A DNA stretch of 64,000 bases. Origin: Daldinia sp. FL1419 (taxonomy: Eukaryota > Ascomycota > Sordariomycetes > Xylariales > Hypoxylaceae). Below, one piece after another: positions 21,746 through 33,625 of the stretch. The stretch is taken from positions 1 to 64,000 of the forward strand of contig MU623380.1 of assembly GCA_025201765.1 (NCBI GenBank), written 5' to 3'. The first letter of the stretch is position 1, and every line of letters begins with the position of its first letter. The position numbers and the translations under genes are program-made. The notes below the pieces were generated by a model. That model had not been told where the DNA came from and did no database searches. It saw only the letters and a list, made by a program, of their open reading frames with translations.

Positions 21746-22426
21746 GTGCCACTCGGAGGCCTTGGCCCTCGAGGCTGCATGCCGTTACCACAGCATCAGG
21801 CTATCGCTTATCACCTACCTACATACCAACAGCCTTTTGTTCTGAAGCCTGCGGGTTCTTGCAGGGACGGAAAATTCCGCCGAGTGATGAATTGGTCTAT
21901 TGATTTAAGGATACCCTAGGCACCCAAGGTATCATTCACATCCATTTCCATGGCTATAGAAACAGGATGTATGCAACTCCTTTTGCCTATTAAATGGTAA
22001 GCTACTTAGAGGTTAGTTGGGTGCATGAATGAATAGATAGCTCTAGGTTGATTAGCTGTTTAAAATAAAAGCCATTTCTATGATTTATCGAAGCGGGGGT
22101 GGGGTTCAAGAACTTAGCCATGGCCAAATAATAAAATCAAGAATGTGAGCCTATGGAATTTATAAATGACATAAATATGATATTATGTCCATAATAGAGA
22201 ACGAAGTTGCTCATCTCCAAAGCAAATAGGTTTATACACTTATGCATGGATCTGTGAAGACGCGCGGCGTATTAAAAGAAGTTCTATCCTAACCCAATAG
22301 ACCAAAGCTAAAAAAGAGATCCATTACATAAATATATATGGATCCATAAGTACCCACCATTAGTCACCTTTGACCCTGACTAGCCTGACTAGCCTAACTA
22401 GTCGGGCTTTTAGTTGGCAAAAAAGT
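21746..22426. other. Spacer, no gene seen
   Basis: AT-rich from about 22050. Imperfect TGACTAGCC tandem units occur at about 22376-22400 next to the tRNA terminator (A-run on plus at 22419-22424). Confidence 0.4.
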
Positions 22427-22521
22427 CGACACCTGTGTGATTCGAACACACGCCCCCGAAGGGAATGCCTTGTCTATGAAACTATAGCAGGGCATCGCGT
22501 TAACCACTCCGCCAAAGTGCC
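22427..22521 (-). tRNA. tRNA-Ser(GCU) with 14-nt intron
   Basis: The minus strand has acceptor GGCACTT/AGGTGTC (two G-U pairs) with discriminator G, D arm region GCGGAGTGGTTAACGC, anticodon stem ATGCC/GGCAT, a long variable arm (TCCCTTCGGGGGC region) and T arm GTGTG/CACAC around TTCGAAT. The loop CTGCTA gives anticodon GCT. A 14-nt intron follows position 37. A TTTTTT terminator lies just downstream. Confidence 0.92.
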
Positions 22522-23086
22522 TTATGAAGTGGGGTATCCTATACCATACTTTGCTATGTGGTTAACGTACCTTATTAACAGGTGGCCATGGTCCGAGCAC
22601 AAGACCTCATGCTTTACCAGAACAACAATCAACCCACTTATTCGCCTCATTAAAAATATCAATCTCGATTGATGCTGATCAAAGAACTTTACATTCAGAC
22701 CACAAGACAGCATGGGTATATCCACAACATGTATTGCCACAGTAACTCACTATACTAAGAGCGATGCTAATATTTAAAGGACAACAAAAAGCATCGCACT
22801 AATGATTACCTACAATCGTCAAAAAACGGTATTGATATGAATAAAATAAACAAGGTCGTTAATATGTTCATATCCGTATAATCATTAGAAATTCTGTTGC
22901 AAAAATTACATCCATGGATCACAAAATAGCAAGAACGGATAATGAAATCATACTGACCAAACTATTGAGAAAGTTCGACATTTACCTAAATTCTATGTAA
23001 CAATCTGTACATTGACTTTATATCTTAATAGGTATTTTTCAACCAAGTATATTCCATCTTTGTGCTTCAAAAGAGTCGTTAGGGCA
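22522..23086. other. Spacer, no gene seen
   Basis: AT-rich with no supported frame. It contains the 3' flank of the minus-strand MFS gene. Confidence 0.4.
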
Positions 23087-24705
23087 TCAGAGTAATGATG
23101 TCTCACGAGACTCATCATCAACATAGTTTTCATTCCTAATCATGAGAAGCACCGTAAAAACAAGAAAACTCAAGGCAGACAAGAAAATATACGGAAGTCC
23201 AATCCAAAAATCTTGAAGCTTCAAGCCTGTTGAAAAGGTCCAGGCCAGTACTGGCCCTCCAGCTAGGGACCCAATGGTTTCTACAATGCTGACGAGCGTA
23301 AACAGCTGTGAGGTCTGGCCATGTTGGACAAAATTGGTAAGGATTGAACGACAAAGCGGGCCAAGGCCACTACCAAATGTCAAGATGACCAGTCCGCGAA
23401 TAATGAACCCGGTATTTGGGCCGGCCAAGGCTAAGAAACCAAGACATAAAAATGCGGCAGATACCTGTGCGAGTAGAAGATCCTTGCGGAATGCTGACAA
23501 TCGTATAGGTGAGTTTGGCGAGCTCGAGAATCTCGAAAGTCCCGGGAGGAATATCCCCATGACCAGAACGGTAAGGCCCCCTTTAATGGCCAGCATGTAA
23601 CCCGCCTCTTCCAGAGTCTTGTGAAATCGAGTACTGTAATATTGTAAGAAAGTTGTGCCAGTACCAAGGGCGATAGGGGTTATTAGCATAAACGCTAACA
23701 GTATCAATAGCACGGATCGTTTTCTAAGCAATTGCTGAGAATTTCGGATGGCCTTTACTTGATGCTTTATTTGTATCACTATAAATCGATACCATCCCCG
23801 TTTCCGCGAGTCCTCATCATTCGTCCGCGACTCGACTATATCCGCAGTTTCCGGAACTAGAAGGACGATAGAACCAGCAAGTATACTGATCACAAGACTG
23901 GCTGATAGTGGTACCCATGGAGACCAGATCTCTGTCAACTTGGACCCAATCGGGGGACCAACGAAGAAAGCAGACTGGGCGGAGAGCGAGAAGAAGAAGT
24001 AAGATATAGTCCTACAGATGTTAGTTCAAGAAAGATACGATTGTTAGCCGGATTGCAGTACTTATTCTCCGACGTCTGAACATCCGAAATGATAGCATAT
24101 AGAATGGCGGTAGCCACAGTCAGGCCGCCCCCAAAGACCTCGAAAATAGGAGACAGCAAGACAAGTTCTACTGGCATCCTATCAGAAAAGTAGAAAATGA
24201 AAAGCATCCACGCAACCCCAAGTACTTGCCCAAGCGAGCCTAGGAAATAAATAGGCTTCCGAGCGCGATCAGCAAGAACACCAAAGGGAAAAGCAACAAG
24301 CATGCCAACGAGGCCGTTGACCGTTATAGAAAAGCCGAAAATGTACGCGATTTTGGATTGTATTTCTTCCACCTTGCACATATTCTCATCAATAGGTGTA
24401 TCACGTCCGTAGTACCGACGGCAGAATATTTCCTCTGCTAATTTGGTACCCGGTACAATCGCGATGGTTCCGGAGAAGACCCATAGGAATATAGCAAAGC
24501 AGACCAGTGCCGAAATCGAACGAGGTCGTTTTGCGAGGAACCAAGATTCAAGTGTTGATTGATGCGAAAGTTCCTGGGGGCCGAGTAAAGGCGAGTAAGG
24601 CGAAACCTGGGTGATAGATGAGTTGTCGTTGTCGTCGCCGTCGCTGAAGGGCGTGTCACGATAATTGCTATCTCTTATCGTGCGCGACATGTTAAGCCCA
24701 GTCAC
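23087..24705 (-). CDS. Major facilitator superfamily transporter, two exons
   Basis: Exons 24705-24062 and 24011-23087 (50-nt intron with GTACTG donor and TGTAG acceptor, phase 2) give about 522 residues. A hydrophilic N-terminal region of about 75 residues precedes roughly twelve hydrophobic segments. The loop between TM2 and TM3 reads GVLADRARKPIYFLGS, the MFS motif-A pattern (GxLaDrxGRkp). A long central loop with basic residues (DEDSRKRGWYRF, near 295-310) separates the two halves. The charged C-terminus is short. The substrate is unknown; the layout resembles fungal multidrug- or metabolite-type MFS members. Start could be the second Met (MSRTI, six residues later). Confidence 0.87.
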
Positions 24706-25211
24706 GCATCGATGATATTATGCATTCTTGGGAGAAGGTCCGGAGAGACTAGACGAAGTTGTCACTTATAGATAAGTGGTTGGAAATTGCTTCAGCTTGG
24801 CAGCTGAAAACTGGGGTCTCTACTAAGCCGCGGCGGTGTTAAGGCTGTGCCGGAATAGGGGCCTGTTCTGTAAGTATTACCTACATCAAGGTAAATATAT
24901 TGTTTGATCGTGATTATTAACTTCCCATTGGGATAGCCTTGAGGATTTGACCGAACTTCCCAAAAGTAAACAATCTATTAAAACAATACTTAGCTGCACG
25001 ATTCCATAGCTAGCATTTGTTGCTTCATTCGAATTTGGATACTACTATCTCAATACTTTTTTTTCACTCGGATGTGTCAAGAATTATGTAGATACATAGT
25101 AAATGTATTTCAAATTAAACGTCTAACACTAGGTACTTTACACTCCTCGGTTTCAATATCTGGGTAGGTCGAGGTTCTATATAAAGCATGAGATCGATAC
25201 TTCGCATGTCT
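24706..25211. other. Spacer, no gene seen
   Basis: It would hold the promoter of the MFS gene and the 3' end of the next minus-strand gene. No distinct elements were recognised. Confidence 0.4.
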
Positions 25212-25901
25212 TTACTTAAATTCACGCCCAGTCCGCTTTGAATCGTCCCGAATTAAACGATCCCAAAACACAGCACCATCTTCGTCCGACTTCTGTTGTA
25301 TATTCAGCGCGGCCGAATACTCGGGTGCCTGACCTTCAGGCTCTCTACCTTTATCCGAACCCAGCTCGACAGACTTTTGGCTGCCGCTTACGTCCTTTAT
25401 CGGCATAGCCATTGCTGTAGAAACCCCGATTATCATGGGACTTCTGGGTTCACTCCTGATATCGTCATCTTCGTCAATGGTAACTACTAGTACCTCATTG
25501 TCTTGGCTATCCTCTATGGCGGCTCTTCGTTTAGCAAACCGGGTTGGACGTGGAGGGGTAACATATTTTGAACTTCCCTGTTGTGAAGCCAGATGCATAT
25601 CTCTCCAGTTCCGGAGGTCCCTTTCCCAACTCTCGGATGTGGGCCTCGGAGGCTTTGGGGGCCGCGTAGGACTGGGCGGGGTGTTACTTGTCGCCGCTCG
25701 GGCCTTTCCCCGACGGCGAACCATACGGGAAAACGCAGCCGTTAACGGGAAGACGATGAAACAGAAACCGACCAAAACGCCAAGGAAAATATACGCGGCG
25801 GTGTTGAGGTGATGTGGTTCCTTCGGTACTTCAGTAGTCGACATTCTTGCAGTTACAAGTGTAGTATCATCATGTGCGTGTAGGTTGACGTATGGTGCCA
25901 T
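25212..25901 (-). CDS. Hypothetical single-pass membrane protein
   Basis: This 229-residue single-exon frame has no recognised family. A short polar N-terminus (about 33 residues) is followed by one hydrophobic segment (about 35-58, YIFLGVLVGFCFIVFPLTAA) and a strongly basic stop-transfer patch (RRRGKAR). The positive-inside rule puts the long C-terminal part in the cytosol. That part is disordered-looking: a Pro-rich stretch (TPPSPTRPPKPPRPT), then KRRAAIEDSQDN and an acidic patch TIDEDDD. A downstream start at MSTTEV (25844) is possible. It may be a signalling or adaptor membrane protein, but no function is claimed. Confidence 0.65.
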   Translation of the reverse strand: MAPYVNLHAHDDTTLVTARMSTTEVPKEPHHLNTAAYIFLGVLVGFCFIVFPLTAAFSRMVRRRGKARAATSNTPPSPTRPPKPPRPTSESWERDLRNWRDMHLASQQGSSKYVTPPRPTRFAKRRAAIEDSQDNEVLVVTIDEDDDIRSEPRSPMIIGVSTAMAMPIKDVSGSQKSVELGSDKGREPEGQAPEYSAALNIQQKSDEDGAVFWDRLIRDDSKRTGREFK

Positions 25902-26542
25902 TTCGGTGTATTCTTACCTAGATGGCTAACGACTCTGAATAGAGAATGAATTGTGATTATATATTTGGGACTTTGACATAACTTATGGCTTATATATTGC
26001 TCCATGGACAATACCATTATTGAAGAGGAACAATGCAGCACCCCTATGGGTAGAACTTAGATTTATATGTTCTTCTTTGTCCTGTTAGACTCAGTTGGTA
26101 GAAGTTCATTCAACAGAATCCTTAGTTTCGAGATACAATGTCATTTGTAAGTGTTGTATACCTTTCTAACCTAGTCTTAAGGGTAAAGACTCAGGGAACA
26201 CGGGATTGACGTATATTGGATACGATGATAAAGCAACTAAAATAATTAGTTGATACGTAAGTCAATACTGGAAGATATGGCGTCGTTTAGCACTAGGATA
26301 TCTGAATATTTACTAGCACCGCCATTCCAGTGGAACCTGGCTCGAAGACTATTTTCAATCCGGATGAGTCATCCCGAAACCGTAGTGGCGTGGATGATGT
26401 TTATGTTTATATAAACCCTTTGTCTAAGATTCTATCATGAATTTATTTTGAGAGTAGCCATTGAGAAAATGGATAATAATCATACCAAGGTATCTTCTAG
26501 GTTAGCAATCCGTTAGCTGTAAATTCTCAATTCATAACGAAT
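25902..26542. other. Spacer between divergent genes
   Basis: This is the shared upstream region of the minus-strand membrane protein and the plus-strand acetyltransferase. It is AT-rich, and I identified no clear element. Confidence 0.4.
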
Positions 26543-27223
26543 ATGGAGGGTCCATGGGCTTTTGTGGAAACTACTCTTCCACACAAACCACTTCCACCAA
26601 TTTCCCAGCGCCAACCAATCTATACGGAACGACTTATTATTCGACCTATGCGAGAGGATGACCTTCAAGATTATCACGAATTGCGCTTGCAGCCGGAAGC
26701 AATGGCTAGCAGCAGACAAGGGAGGCCTGATCGTGATATTGAAGAAGCCCGATCGGCGCTGAGCAGGTTTTTGCCGCCACACAGCGACGGAACATTCTTG
26801 TTCGGTGTTTTCCTCGCATCTACGGGTCAATATATTGGAGAAGGAGGAATCCATACCCTGGAATCGGAGTCTTGCGGCTGGCCTGAAATCGGATATAGAT
26901 TTAGGAAAGAAGCTTGGGGTCAGGGATACGCGACTGAGTTCCTTCGGGCGTTGCTCAAGGCCTGGTGGGAATTACCCCGATGCCAAATTGGACTTCGAGT
27001 GCATTCATCGTCTATTGAAAAAGGAAGCAGCGGAGAAGTTATAGAACAGGTCCATGCCAATACGGACCTGGATAATATAGCAAGTCAGAATGTCCTCAAA
27101 AAGCTGGGTTTTGTACAATTCTCCCAGTACACCGTGCCGGATACACATGAACATAGGCTGGGCGAGCCGTTAGGGTTACTTGGCTATATGCTATCGTCCC
27201 CAAAAGTTAATAGCGGGAATTGA
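26543..27223 (+). CDS. GNAT-family N-acetyltransferase
   Basis: This 226-residue intronless protein belongs to the GNAT superfamily (RimJ/RimL or Acetyltransf_3 type), which transfers acetyl from acetyl-CoA to amines. TERLIIRPMREDDLQDY is the N-terminal strand and helix. IGYRFRKEAWGQGYATEFL contains motif A, with the acetyl-CoA loop GQGYAT (Q/RxxGxG/A type). NIASQNVLKKLGFVQF is motif B, the classic N-x-x-S-x-x-x-x-x-K-x-GF pattern. The length is slightly above average owing to an insert (KGSSGEVIEQ) between motif A and motif B. The substrate (protein N-terminus or small amine) is unknown. There is no signal peptide. Confidence 0.88.
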   Translation: MEGPWAFVETTLPHKPLPPISQRQPIYTERLIIRPMREDDLQDYHELRLQPEAMASSRQGRPDRDIEEARSALSRFLPPHSDGTFLFGVFLASTGQYIGEGGIHTLESESCGWPEIGYRFRKEAWGQGYATEFLRALLKAWWELPRCQIGLRVHSSSIEKGSSGEVIEQVHANTDLDNIASQNVLKKLGFVQFSQYTVPDTHEHRLGEPLGLLGYMLSSPKVNSGN

Positions 27224-27889
27224 GGCGAATATGGGTCGGATACAGGGAGGTACGAATGCTGCCGGTAACTAGATGGTAATGGAATTGAGAGATTCAATTG
27301 ATTAAGAAGCAGAAAAAGGGTTAGACAGAAGATAAGATTTATGGGATCTGTATGTACCTTCTCTGCTTCTGTAAATTAGGTAGGTAGTACTGTAGGTATC
27401 ATTATAGGGTGCACTGTAAATAGGTACCTACGCTAACTCGGTTAGGTAATTACCTCGATGGAAAGGGAGCTATACGGCCAGGGTAGTCGCGCAATGCTTG
27501 CGGGATCTGACGTCGAGAGCCCCTCCATCTTTCAAAATCGCAAAATGCGCCCTTACTACCTTGTTTAAACAACTACAGTTGTTTATAATTACCTCCTTCC
27601 TTTATATACCTACCTATTTATATTTATATATTTATATATATATATTATCTTGGATTGGTCGCTATAGCTCTAACAATTGTTTCCGATAAATCCGAAAATT
27701 TATTTCTCAATAGGTACCCTACCTACCTAATAAATGGGACATTTTTGTACAGGTATTACCAACGTAAAACCCGTCAATTTAATCACCACTCGAAGCCTCT
27801 CGGCGACTTACTAGTTCACCACCCGACTCTCCTTCATATTCTGACGTATACGCGTCACTCACGATGTCCGATGCCACACACTTGTAGTC
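27224..27889. other. Spacer with AT repeats
   Basis: A TATATT-type AT repeat lies at about 27605-27650. TAGGTAGG and CCTACCTACC motifs occur at about 27387 and 27718. No gene was seen. It includes the ATM1 promoter. Confidence 0.45.
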
Positions 27890-30081
27890 ATGGTTGTTAG
27901 AATGGTCCTCCGGGCTTCGGCCCCTTGCCCAGGCTGCCTCGGCTTGAATAGACCACAAATAAGTCCATGGCTTTCACCGTCGCGTAGCGGCACGCGCATA
28001 TTCGCTACGTCGCAACACCCCCTACAGAAACCTCATATCCTAAGTTTAACCTCGAAAAATCGACAGGGTGTAGCCAATTTCAGTTCCAATGCCACCAATA
28101 AACCCGCCTCTGCACAGAAAGATCCTCTCGCTACGGTCGATAAAAGCGCACAGGAACAAAGGAAGGCGGATTGGGCGATAATGAGAGAAATGGCACATTA
28201 CTTATGGCCGAAGGATAGCGTAGGCACTAAACTTCGCGTGTCATTGGCCGTCGTACTCCTCATCGGGGCCAAAGTGTTAAACGTCCAGGTACCCTTCTAC
28301 TTCAAGAGCATTGTAGATGCTATGAATGTTGATGTAGGAGGGACCGGTGGTACCGCTGCGATGATTGCTGGGAGTATGATCTTGGCATATGGCGCAACCA
28401 GAATAGGGGCCACCGTATTTCAGGAGTTGCGAAATGCTGTATTTGCTTCGGTGGCGCAGAAAGCCATACGAAGGGTTGCTTGCAACGTCTTTGATCACTT
28501 ACTGCGGCTGGATCTAAACTTCCATCTTACCAAGCAGACTGGCGGTTTGACAAGAGCTATTGACCGAGGTACCAAAGGTATCAGCTTTTTATTAACCAGC
28601 ATGGTCTTCCATATCTTTCCCACTGCTCTCGAGATCGGCATGGTCTGTGGAATCCTGACTTGGCAATATGGTGCGAAATATGCGGCTATCACGGCTATTA
28701 CGATGACTGCGTATACTGCTTTTACTATATGGACCACCTCGTGGAGAACTAAGTTCCGAAGGCAGGCCAACGCTGCAGACAACAAAGCTTCGACAGTGGC
28801 CGTTGACTCTCTAATCAACTACGAAGCTGTCAAGTATTTTAACAACGAAAAGTTTGAGGTTGCTCGGTACGATAAAGCGCTTCGCGAATACGAAAAGAGC
28901 TCCATTAAGGTCGCGACCTCGTTAGCCCTACTAAACAGCGGTCAAAATATCATCTTTTCTAGCGCCTTAACAGCAATGATGTACCTTGCCGCCAACGGCG
29001 TAGCAAGCGGCTCTCTAACTGTCGGTGATCTTGTCATGGTTAACCAACTTGTCTTCCAGCTCTCCGTTCCGCTGAACTTCTTGGGTTCGGTTTACCGAGA
29101 ACTCAGGCAGTCTCTTCTTGACATGGAGACTCTCTTTAATCTACAGAAGGTTAACGTGACTATCAAGGAACTTCCCGATGCAAAGGCACTCCAACTTTCA
29201 AAAGGGGGTGAAATTAAGTTCCAGAATGTCAACTTTGGCTATAACGTGGAGCGCCCTATTCTTCGAGACCTAACAATGACAATTCCTGCTGGCAAGAAGG
29301 TCGCTATCGTAGGTCCAAGCGGATGTGGAAAATCTACGTTATTAAGACTTCTTTTCCGGTATTACGACGTTGAGAATGGACGCATTCTGATCGATGATCA
29401 AGATATCCGTCACGTTACGTTAGAGTCACTGCGCAGATCAATTGGTGTTGTCCCCCAAGACACCCCGCTCTTCAACGACACTGTCGAACACAACATCAAA
29501 TATGGTGATATGTCAGCACCCGAAGACCGGGTCGTTGCGGCCACTAAGCGCGCTCGAATCCATGATATCATTTCGAGCTGGCCTGGGGGATATCAGACCA
29601 GGGTCGGCGAGAGAGGCATGATGATTAGTGGAGGAGAGAAGCAACGTCTCGCAGTTTCTAGACTATTACTAAAGGATCCACCACTACTGTTCTTCGACGA
29701 GGCAACGAGCGCTCTGGATACGCACACGGAGCAGGCGCTTATGCAGAACATCAACAGTATCCTCCGCGAGAAAGCGCGGACAAGTGTATTTGTAGCTCAT
29801 CGGTTACGGACCATTTACGATGCCGATTTAATCATCGTATTAAGAGAAGGGAGAGTCGCCGAACAAGGGACACACAAAGAACTTATTGACCGGGGAGGGC
29901 TATATTCGGAGCTTTGGAGTGGTAAGTAGCCTCGAAACATAAGCTCCTACTGACCGGTTTGGATTCTAACCTAAGTTTTACAGCTCAAGAAACTCTCTTC
30001 AACTCAGACGGCGAAAAGGAAGGCGTGGTCAACCCGAAAACGAAGGAAGAGAACGCCGGCGATGGAAAGCCCCAGTCGTGA
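27890..30081 (+). CDS. ATM1: Mitochondrial ABC exporter ATM1
   Basis: ATM1 (ABCB7 type) exports a glutathione-linked sulfur compound from the mitochondrial matrix for cytosolic iron-sulfur assembly. Exon 1 (27890-29921) and exon 2 (29984-30081), joined in phase, give about 709 residues. The first 60 residues are Arg/Ser-rich without acidic residues, a mitochondrial targeting sequence. A six-helix ABC membrane domain follows (about 110-400), including the conserved EAVKYFNNE segment typical of Atm1/HMT1. The nucleotide domain has GPSGCGKST (475-483), a Q-loop (VVPQDTPLFN), ISGGEKQRLA (about 579) and FFDEATSAL (about 601-609), and an H-loop (VAHRL). Exon 2 adds a hydrophilic tail. It is a half-transporter and so should act as a homodimer. 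Confidence 0.95.
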
Positions 30082-31526
30082 TGAACGTTTTAGATACGCG
30101 CTAATTTCAGATAAAATCAAGCTACATAAAAATTCTATCGAGGGCTATACTCACATAGAACAGGCGTTCTCAAGAATCTCGTGAACTACCGGGGGCTTAG
30201 TACGCTAAGTGCGTTATACGATATGATTAAATTAAGTAGCGGGTTCTCAACAATAATATGACGGGTTAAAGGGTACCATACTTCTAACCTGAGTGGCAGG
30301 CAACAGTGTCTACTGAAGCAACTTTAAATGAACTCTGTGACTCTCGTGATCATTGACAAGCGGCACGATAACCCCGCTGAAGGCAAAAGTTACTGGCCTT
30401 GGCTAAAACATGCGTCTCGCCTACAAATTAGAATAAATCCATGAGGTAGAACAGGATCACACGACAGAGAACGATACGTGCTAAGGTTAGTCATAACGGG
30501 AGTAATTGTGTATATTAACACTGTTGCTTGACAATGACGAGTACTGTATTAAGCTTCTCTAGACGACTCCTTTAGACGAGCTATGAACTTTATTCAGTAC
30601 TGGGACTCGGAGATACTACCAGCGATGAGCCTGGCCCATTCACGTTAAGGCTACCTAGTAGTAATTAGGAAACGAGCTATTCGTTAGTTTCCCTAATTCT
30701 ACACCTTGGTATTTAGGAATTCGATAAAGTATGTGCATTGATTAGATATTGGTATTAGCTGAGGAAAGCCTCGGGGAATCTATACGGTTATTGCCACCTA
30801 GGTTAGGAGTTTGGTATCAAGTTCTCCGAAGTATATCAGGTAAACCGCCCTAAATTCTCGCGATACATATCGAAATAAGCATTAGACTCGATTTGTTTCC
30901 TCGACGGTTTCAACGGCTATTGTGACTCTACCCCGTAACGCCGCGTGAGGTTATCTTGCCACAGCCCCGTGGCATCTTCTAACAGGTCTGTCTATACAGC
31001 TCAAGCGCAAGCGCATGAAGCATACTAGGTTACATCACAGCTCCGAAGCTATATCTTCCTATTCTCTACTTCTGCCCTAGTGGCTGCGAAGACGTGTCTT
31101 CAGGCCTAGTAAATCTTGGCTAAGATAACCTTCCTATTCTGGTTTCTCATTGTACGCGAAAAATGGCCGACCGATCGTCTGGTTTAGGGAGACTATCCTG
31201 TAGATATTAACTTCTCGCTAGAATGAACTTTGCCTCGCATTGCTTGGGAATAGGTTGGTTGATGCTTACATTAGCATGTATTCGTCACGTATAGACTCCG
31301 ACGCGACTGTCGCATATCGGTCATATCGAAATGTTATAAGGAATCATGGGATATCGCAGATGGCCTATATCAGGTCGTAAGTGTGTAGCCTAGACGCACG
31401 TACCTTAGACTGTAGTATATATACCTGTGCCCTCCGTCGGGTTTTTTTTCTTGCCCGATCTTGTACAATTTTGGAATAATCTATTATAGATTATCGATTA
31501 TATTACGAATAATATTCGATATCAAG
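30082..31526. other. Gene-free spacer, 1.4 kb
   Basis: No supported frame was found on either strand. Apart from the TATA element near the right end, I saw no repeats or structure. Confidence 0.5.
31416..31423 (+). promoter_or_regulatory. TATA box of carboxylesterase gene
   Basis: TATATATA lies 104 bp upstream of the esterase start codon and is followed by a pyrimidine run (TTTTTTTTCTTGCCC), a common fungal promoter arrangement. Confidence 0.5.
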
Positions 31527-33370
31527 ATGTTTTCCTGGCTTTACATGGTCGTTTCTGCGAGCTTATTCTCCGTGGCTCTGGGCCACAATGTGAGGAGAGA
31601 GTTGCCGCCATCCGTCGACTTGGGATACGAAGTCCGCCAGGGAATAACTAACGTGTGTAACTCATGCGTCAAGAGCTCACCACTAGGATACTAACATATC
31701 GGCACAGGACACTGGCAACTATTACATCTTCAAGAACATTCCGTACGCACAGCAACCGGTCGGCGACCTGCGTTTCCAAAAGCCCGTCGCCATTGATGAG
31801 AACGTTGGCGCACCTAGTCACGGCCATGGCGCCAACGAGGTTGTCATGTGCCCGCAGGCTTATCCTCAATGGGTTATCGATCTTCTAGCACAGAAGGGCA
31901 AGATTGATAAAGAGACAATGGCCGCTATGCTCAACAACCAACCCGGACAGACAGAGGCGTGCTTAGTCCTCGACGTCTACGTTCCCGCGGCTGTCTTCGA
32001 GGCAGTCCCTCTCTCGAACGGTAAATTTCTCCCTAAAACCCTAAATATATTGTAGTATATATGAACGGATGATAATAACTAAAAACTCAATAGCGTCTGT
32101 CATCGTATGGATACATGGCGGCGGCTTCACATTTGGATCTAAGGATTTATACGGTAACCCGGCAAGCTTGATCGCCAGATCGCACAGATTCGAAGACCAA
32201 GGCACTATTTTTGTCTCGATAAATTATCGACTGGGAATGTACGGCTGGTTATCCGGCGATGATCTTACGTCGAATCTCGGACTTTACGACCAGAGGATGG
32301 CCCTAAACTGGATAAAGGACTATATCGTCTTATTCGGAGGCGGTCCGGATAGAGTGACCGTCATGGGCGAGAGCGCAGGTGCTGCGAGTATCGTCCACCA
32401 GATCACGGCATTCGGCGGGAGGGAGCCCGCCCCGTTCCTCAAGGCGGTTATTCTATCCCCGGCGTTCCAGTTTAATATTGACTTGAATGGCAATTACCTG
32501 AAAACATTAGTCGAAGCTTCTAAGCAAACCGGAATGGAAATCAACGGTGTCAAGCAGCTACGTGTGCTACCTGCCGACCTGCTAAGTTCTATCAACCAAG
32601 CGACCGTCACCGCGGCGCCTATAGGGACATTCGGCTTCGGCCCCGGTCCCGACGACTGGTTCGTGACGGACATACCGCAGAAACTACTTTCTCAAGGCAT
32701 TATCGACTCCACCGTTCAAGTGAGTAGTATATTCCTATAAAACACAGCTGCATTTTATATGGTACTGACACACACCTAGCTACTTGTAAGCCACACCTCT
32801 CATGAATCTGTGCCTTTCCTGCCACGCAACATCAAGACATCAAATGATGTACGTAAATACGCGCAGTATAACCTACCAGCAGCTTCAAACAGGACTCTCA
32901 ACACGCTGCTGAACGACCCACGACTGTACCCCAACGTGATGAACGGGACGTACCCGTGGAGGACGCAAATGCAGCGGGCAGAACGCATAGCCACCGACAT
33001 CAGCTTCGCGTGCACAACGCGGTACCTAGCAAGAGCGCGCGGAAACGAGACTTACAATCTCGTGTTCTCGCGCCCGCCCGGCTGGCATGCTGACGACGTG
33101 CCGTACGTATTCTTCAACGGCGACACGAGCACACCGGATGACGGGTTTCCCGTTGATGGAGTTATAGCGGCGCAATTGCAGGACTACATTACCGCGTTCG
33201 CTGCGACTGGAGATCCGTATGCCGGTTTTGGGCTACGGTTCCCAATATACGGGCGCAATTCGACAGTATTAGAGTTTGGGCGTAATGGACTCAAGATAGG
33301 GAAGGATGATCTAAGTGGTGAACGATGCGCGTGGATCCAGAGAGCCATGGTCAACGGGCTGTTGACGTAA
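31527..33370 (+). CDS. Secreted type-B carboxylesterase/lipase, four exons
   Basis: Exons 31527-31652, 31708-32020, 32094-32719 and 32780-33370 give about 551 residues. A hydrophobic N-terminus (MFSWLYMVVSASLFSVALG) is a signal peptide. The carboxylesterase-B core follows: IPYAQQPVGDLRF, then HGGGF (oxyanion hole), the nucleophile elbow GESAGA (Ser about 240), and GWHADDVPYVF with the likely catalytic His (about 458). NRT, NGT, NET and NST are possible N-glycosylation sites. The acidic triad member cannot be placed with certainty. Substrates range from lipids to polyester or feruloyl-type esters, and the sequence does not decide. All introns have standard borders and phases. The gene stands 255 bp upstream of a co-oriented 3-beta-HSD-like gene. 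The start is fixed by the signal peptide, not by the longer upstream frame. Confidence 0.92.
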
Positions 33371-33625
33371 GGGCTTTTGCAAGGGACGATATGTGGCATG
33401 GTTGATGTTGCAATCGAGTAAATTAAAGGGAGAGTTACTCGGATTCAAATAATATTGCTTTATTGCATTAATATCGAATTGTATTTCGTTAGCCGTGAAG
33501 TCCTCGAAAGGTCCATGGGAATGATCCGTAGCATCCGGAGACATTTTTCAATTTTGGGTTTTGCACCACATTACTAGCTAATGCGTACGTTAGATAGGTA
33601 TTTATATCCGACCAGCTAAGCCGCC

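Noticed and set aside
30082..31526. Searched for a small gene between ATM1 and the esterase
   Set aside because: No frame or splice-joined product with coding character was found.
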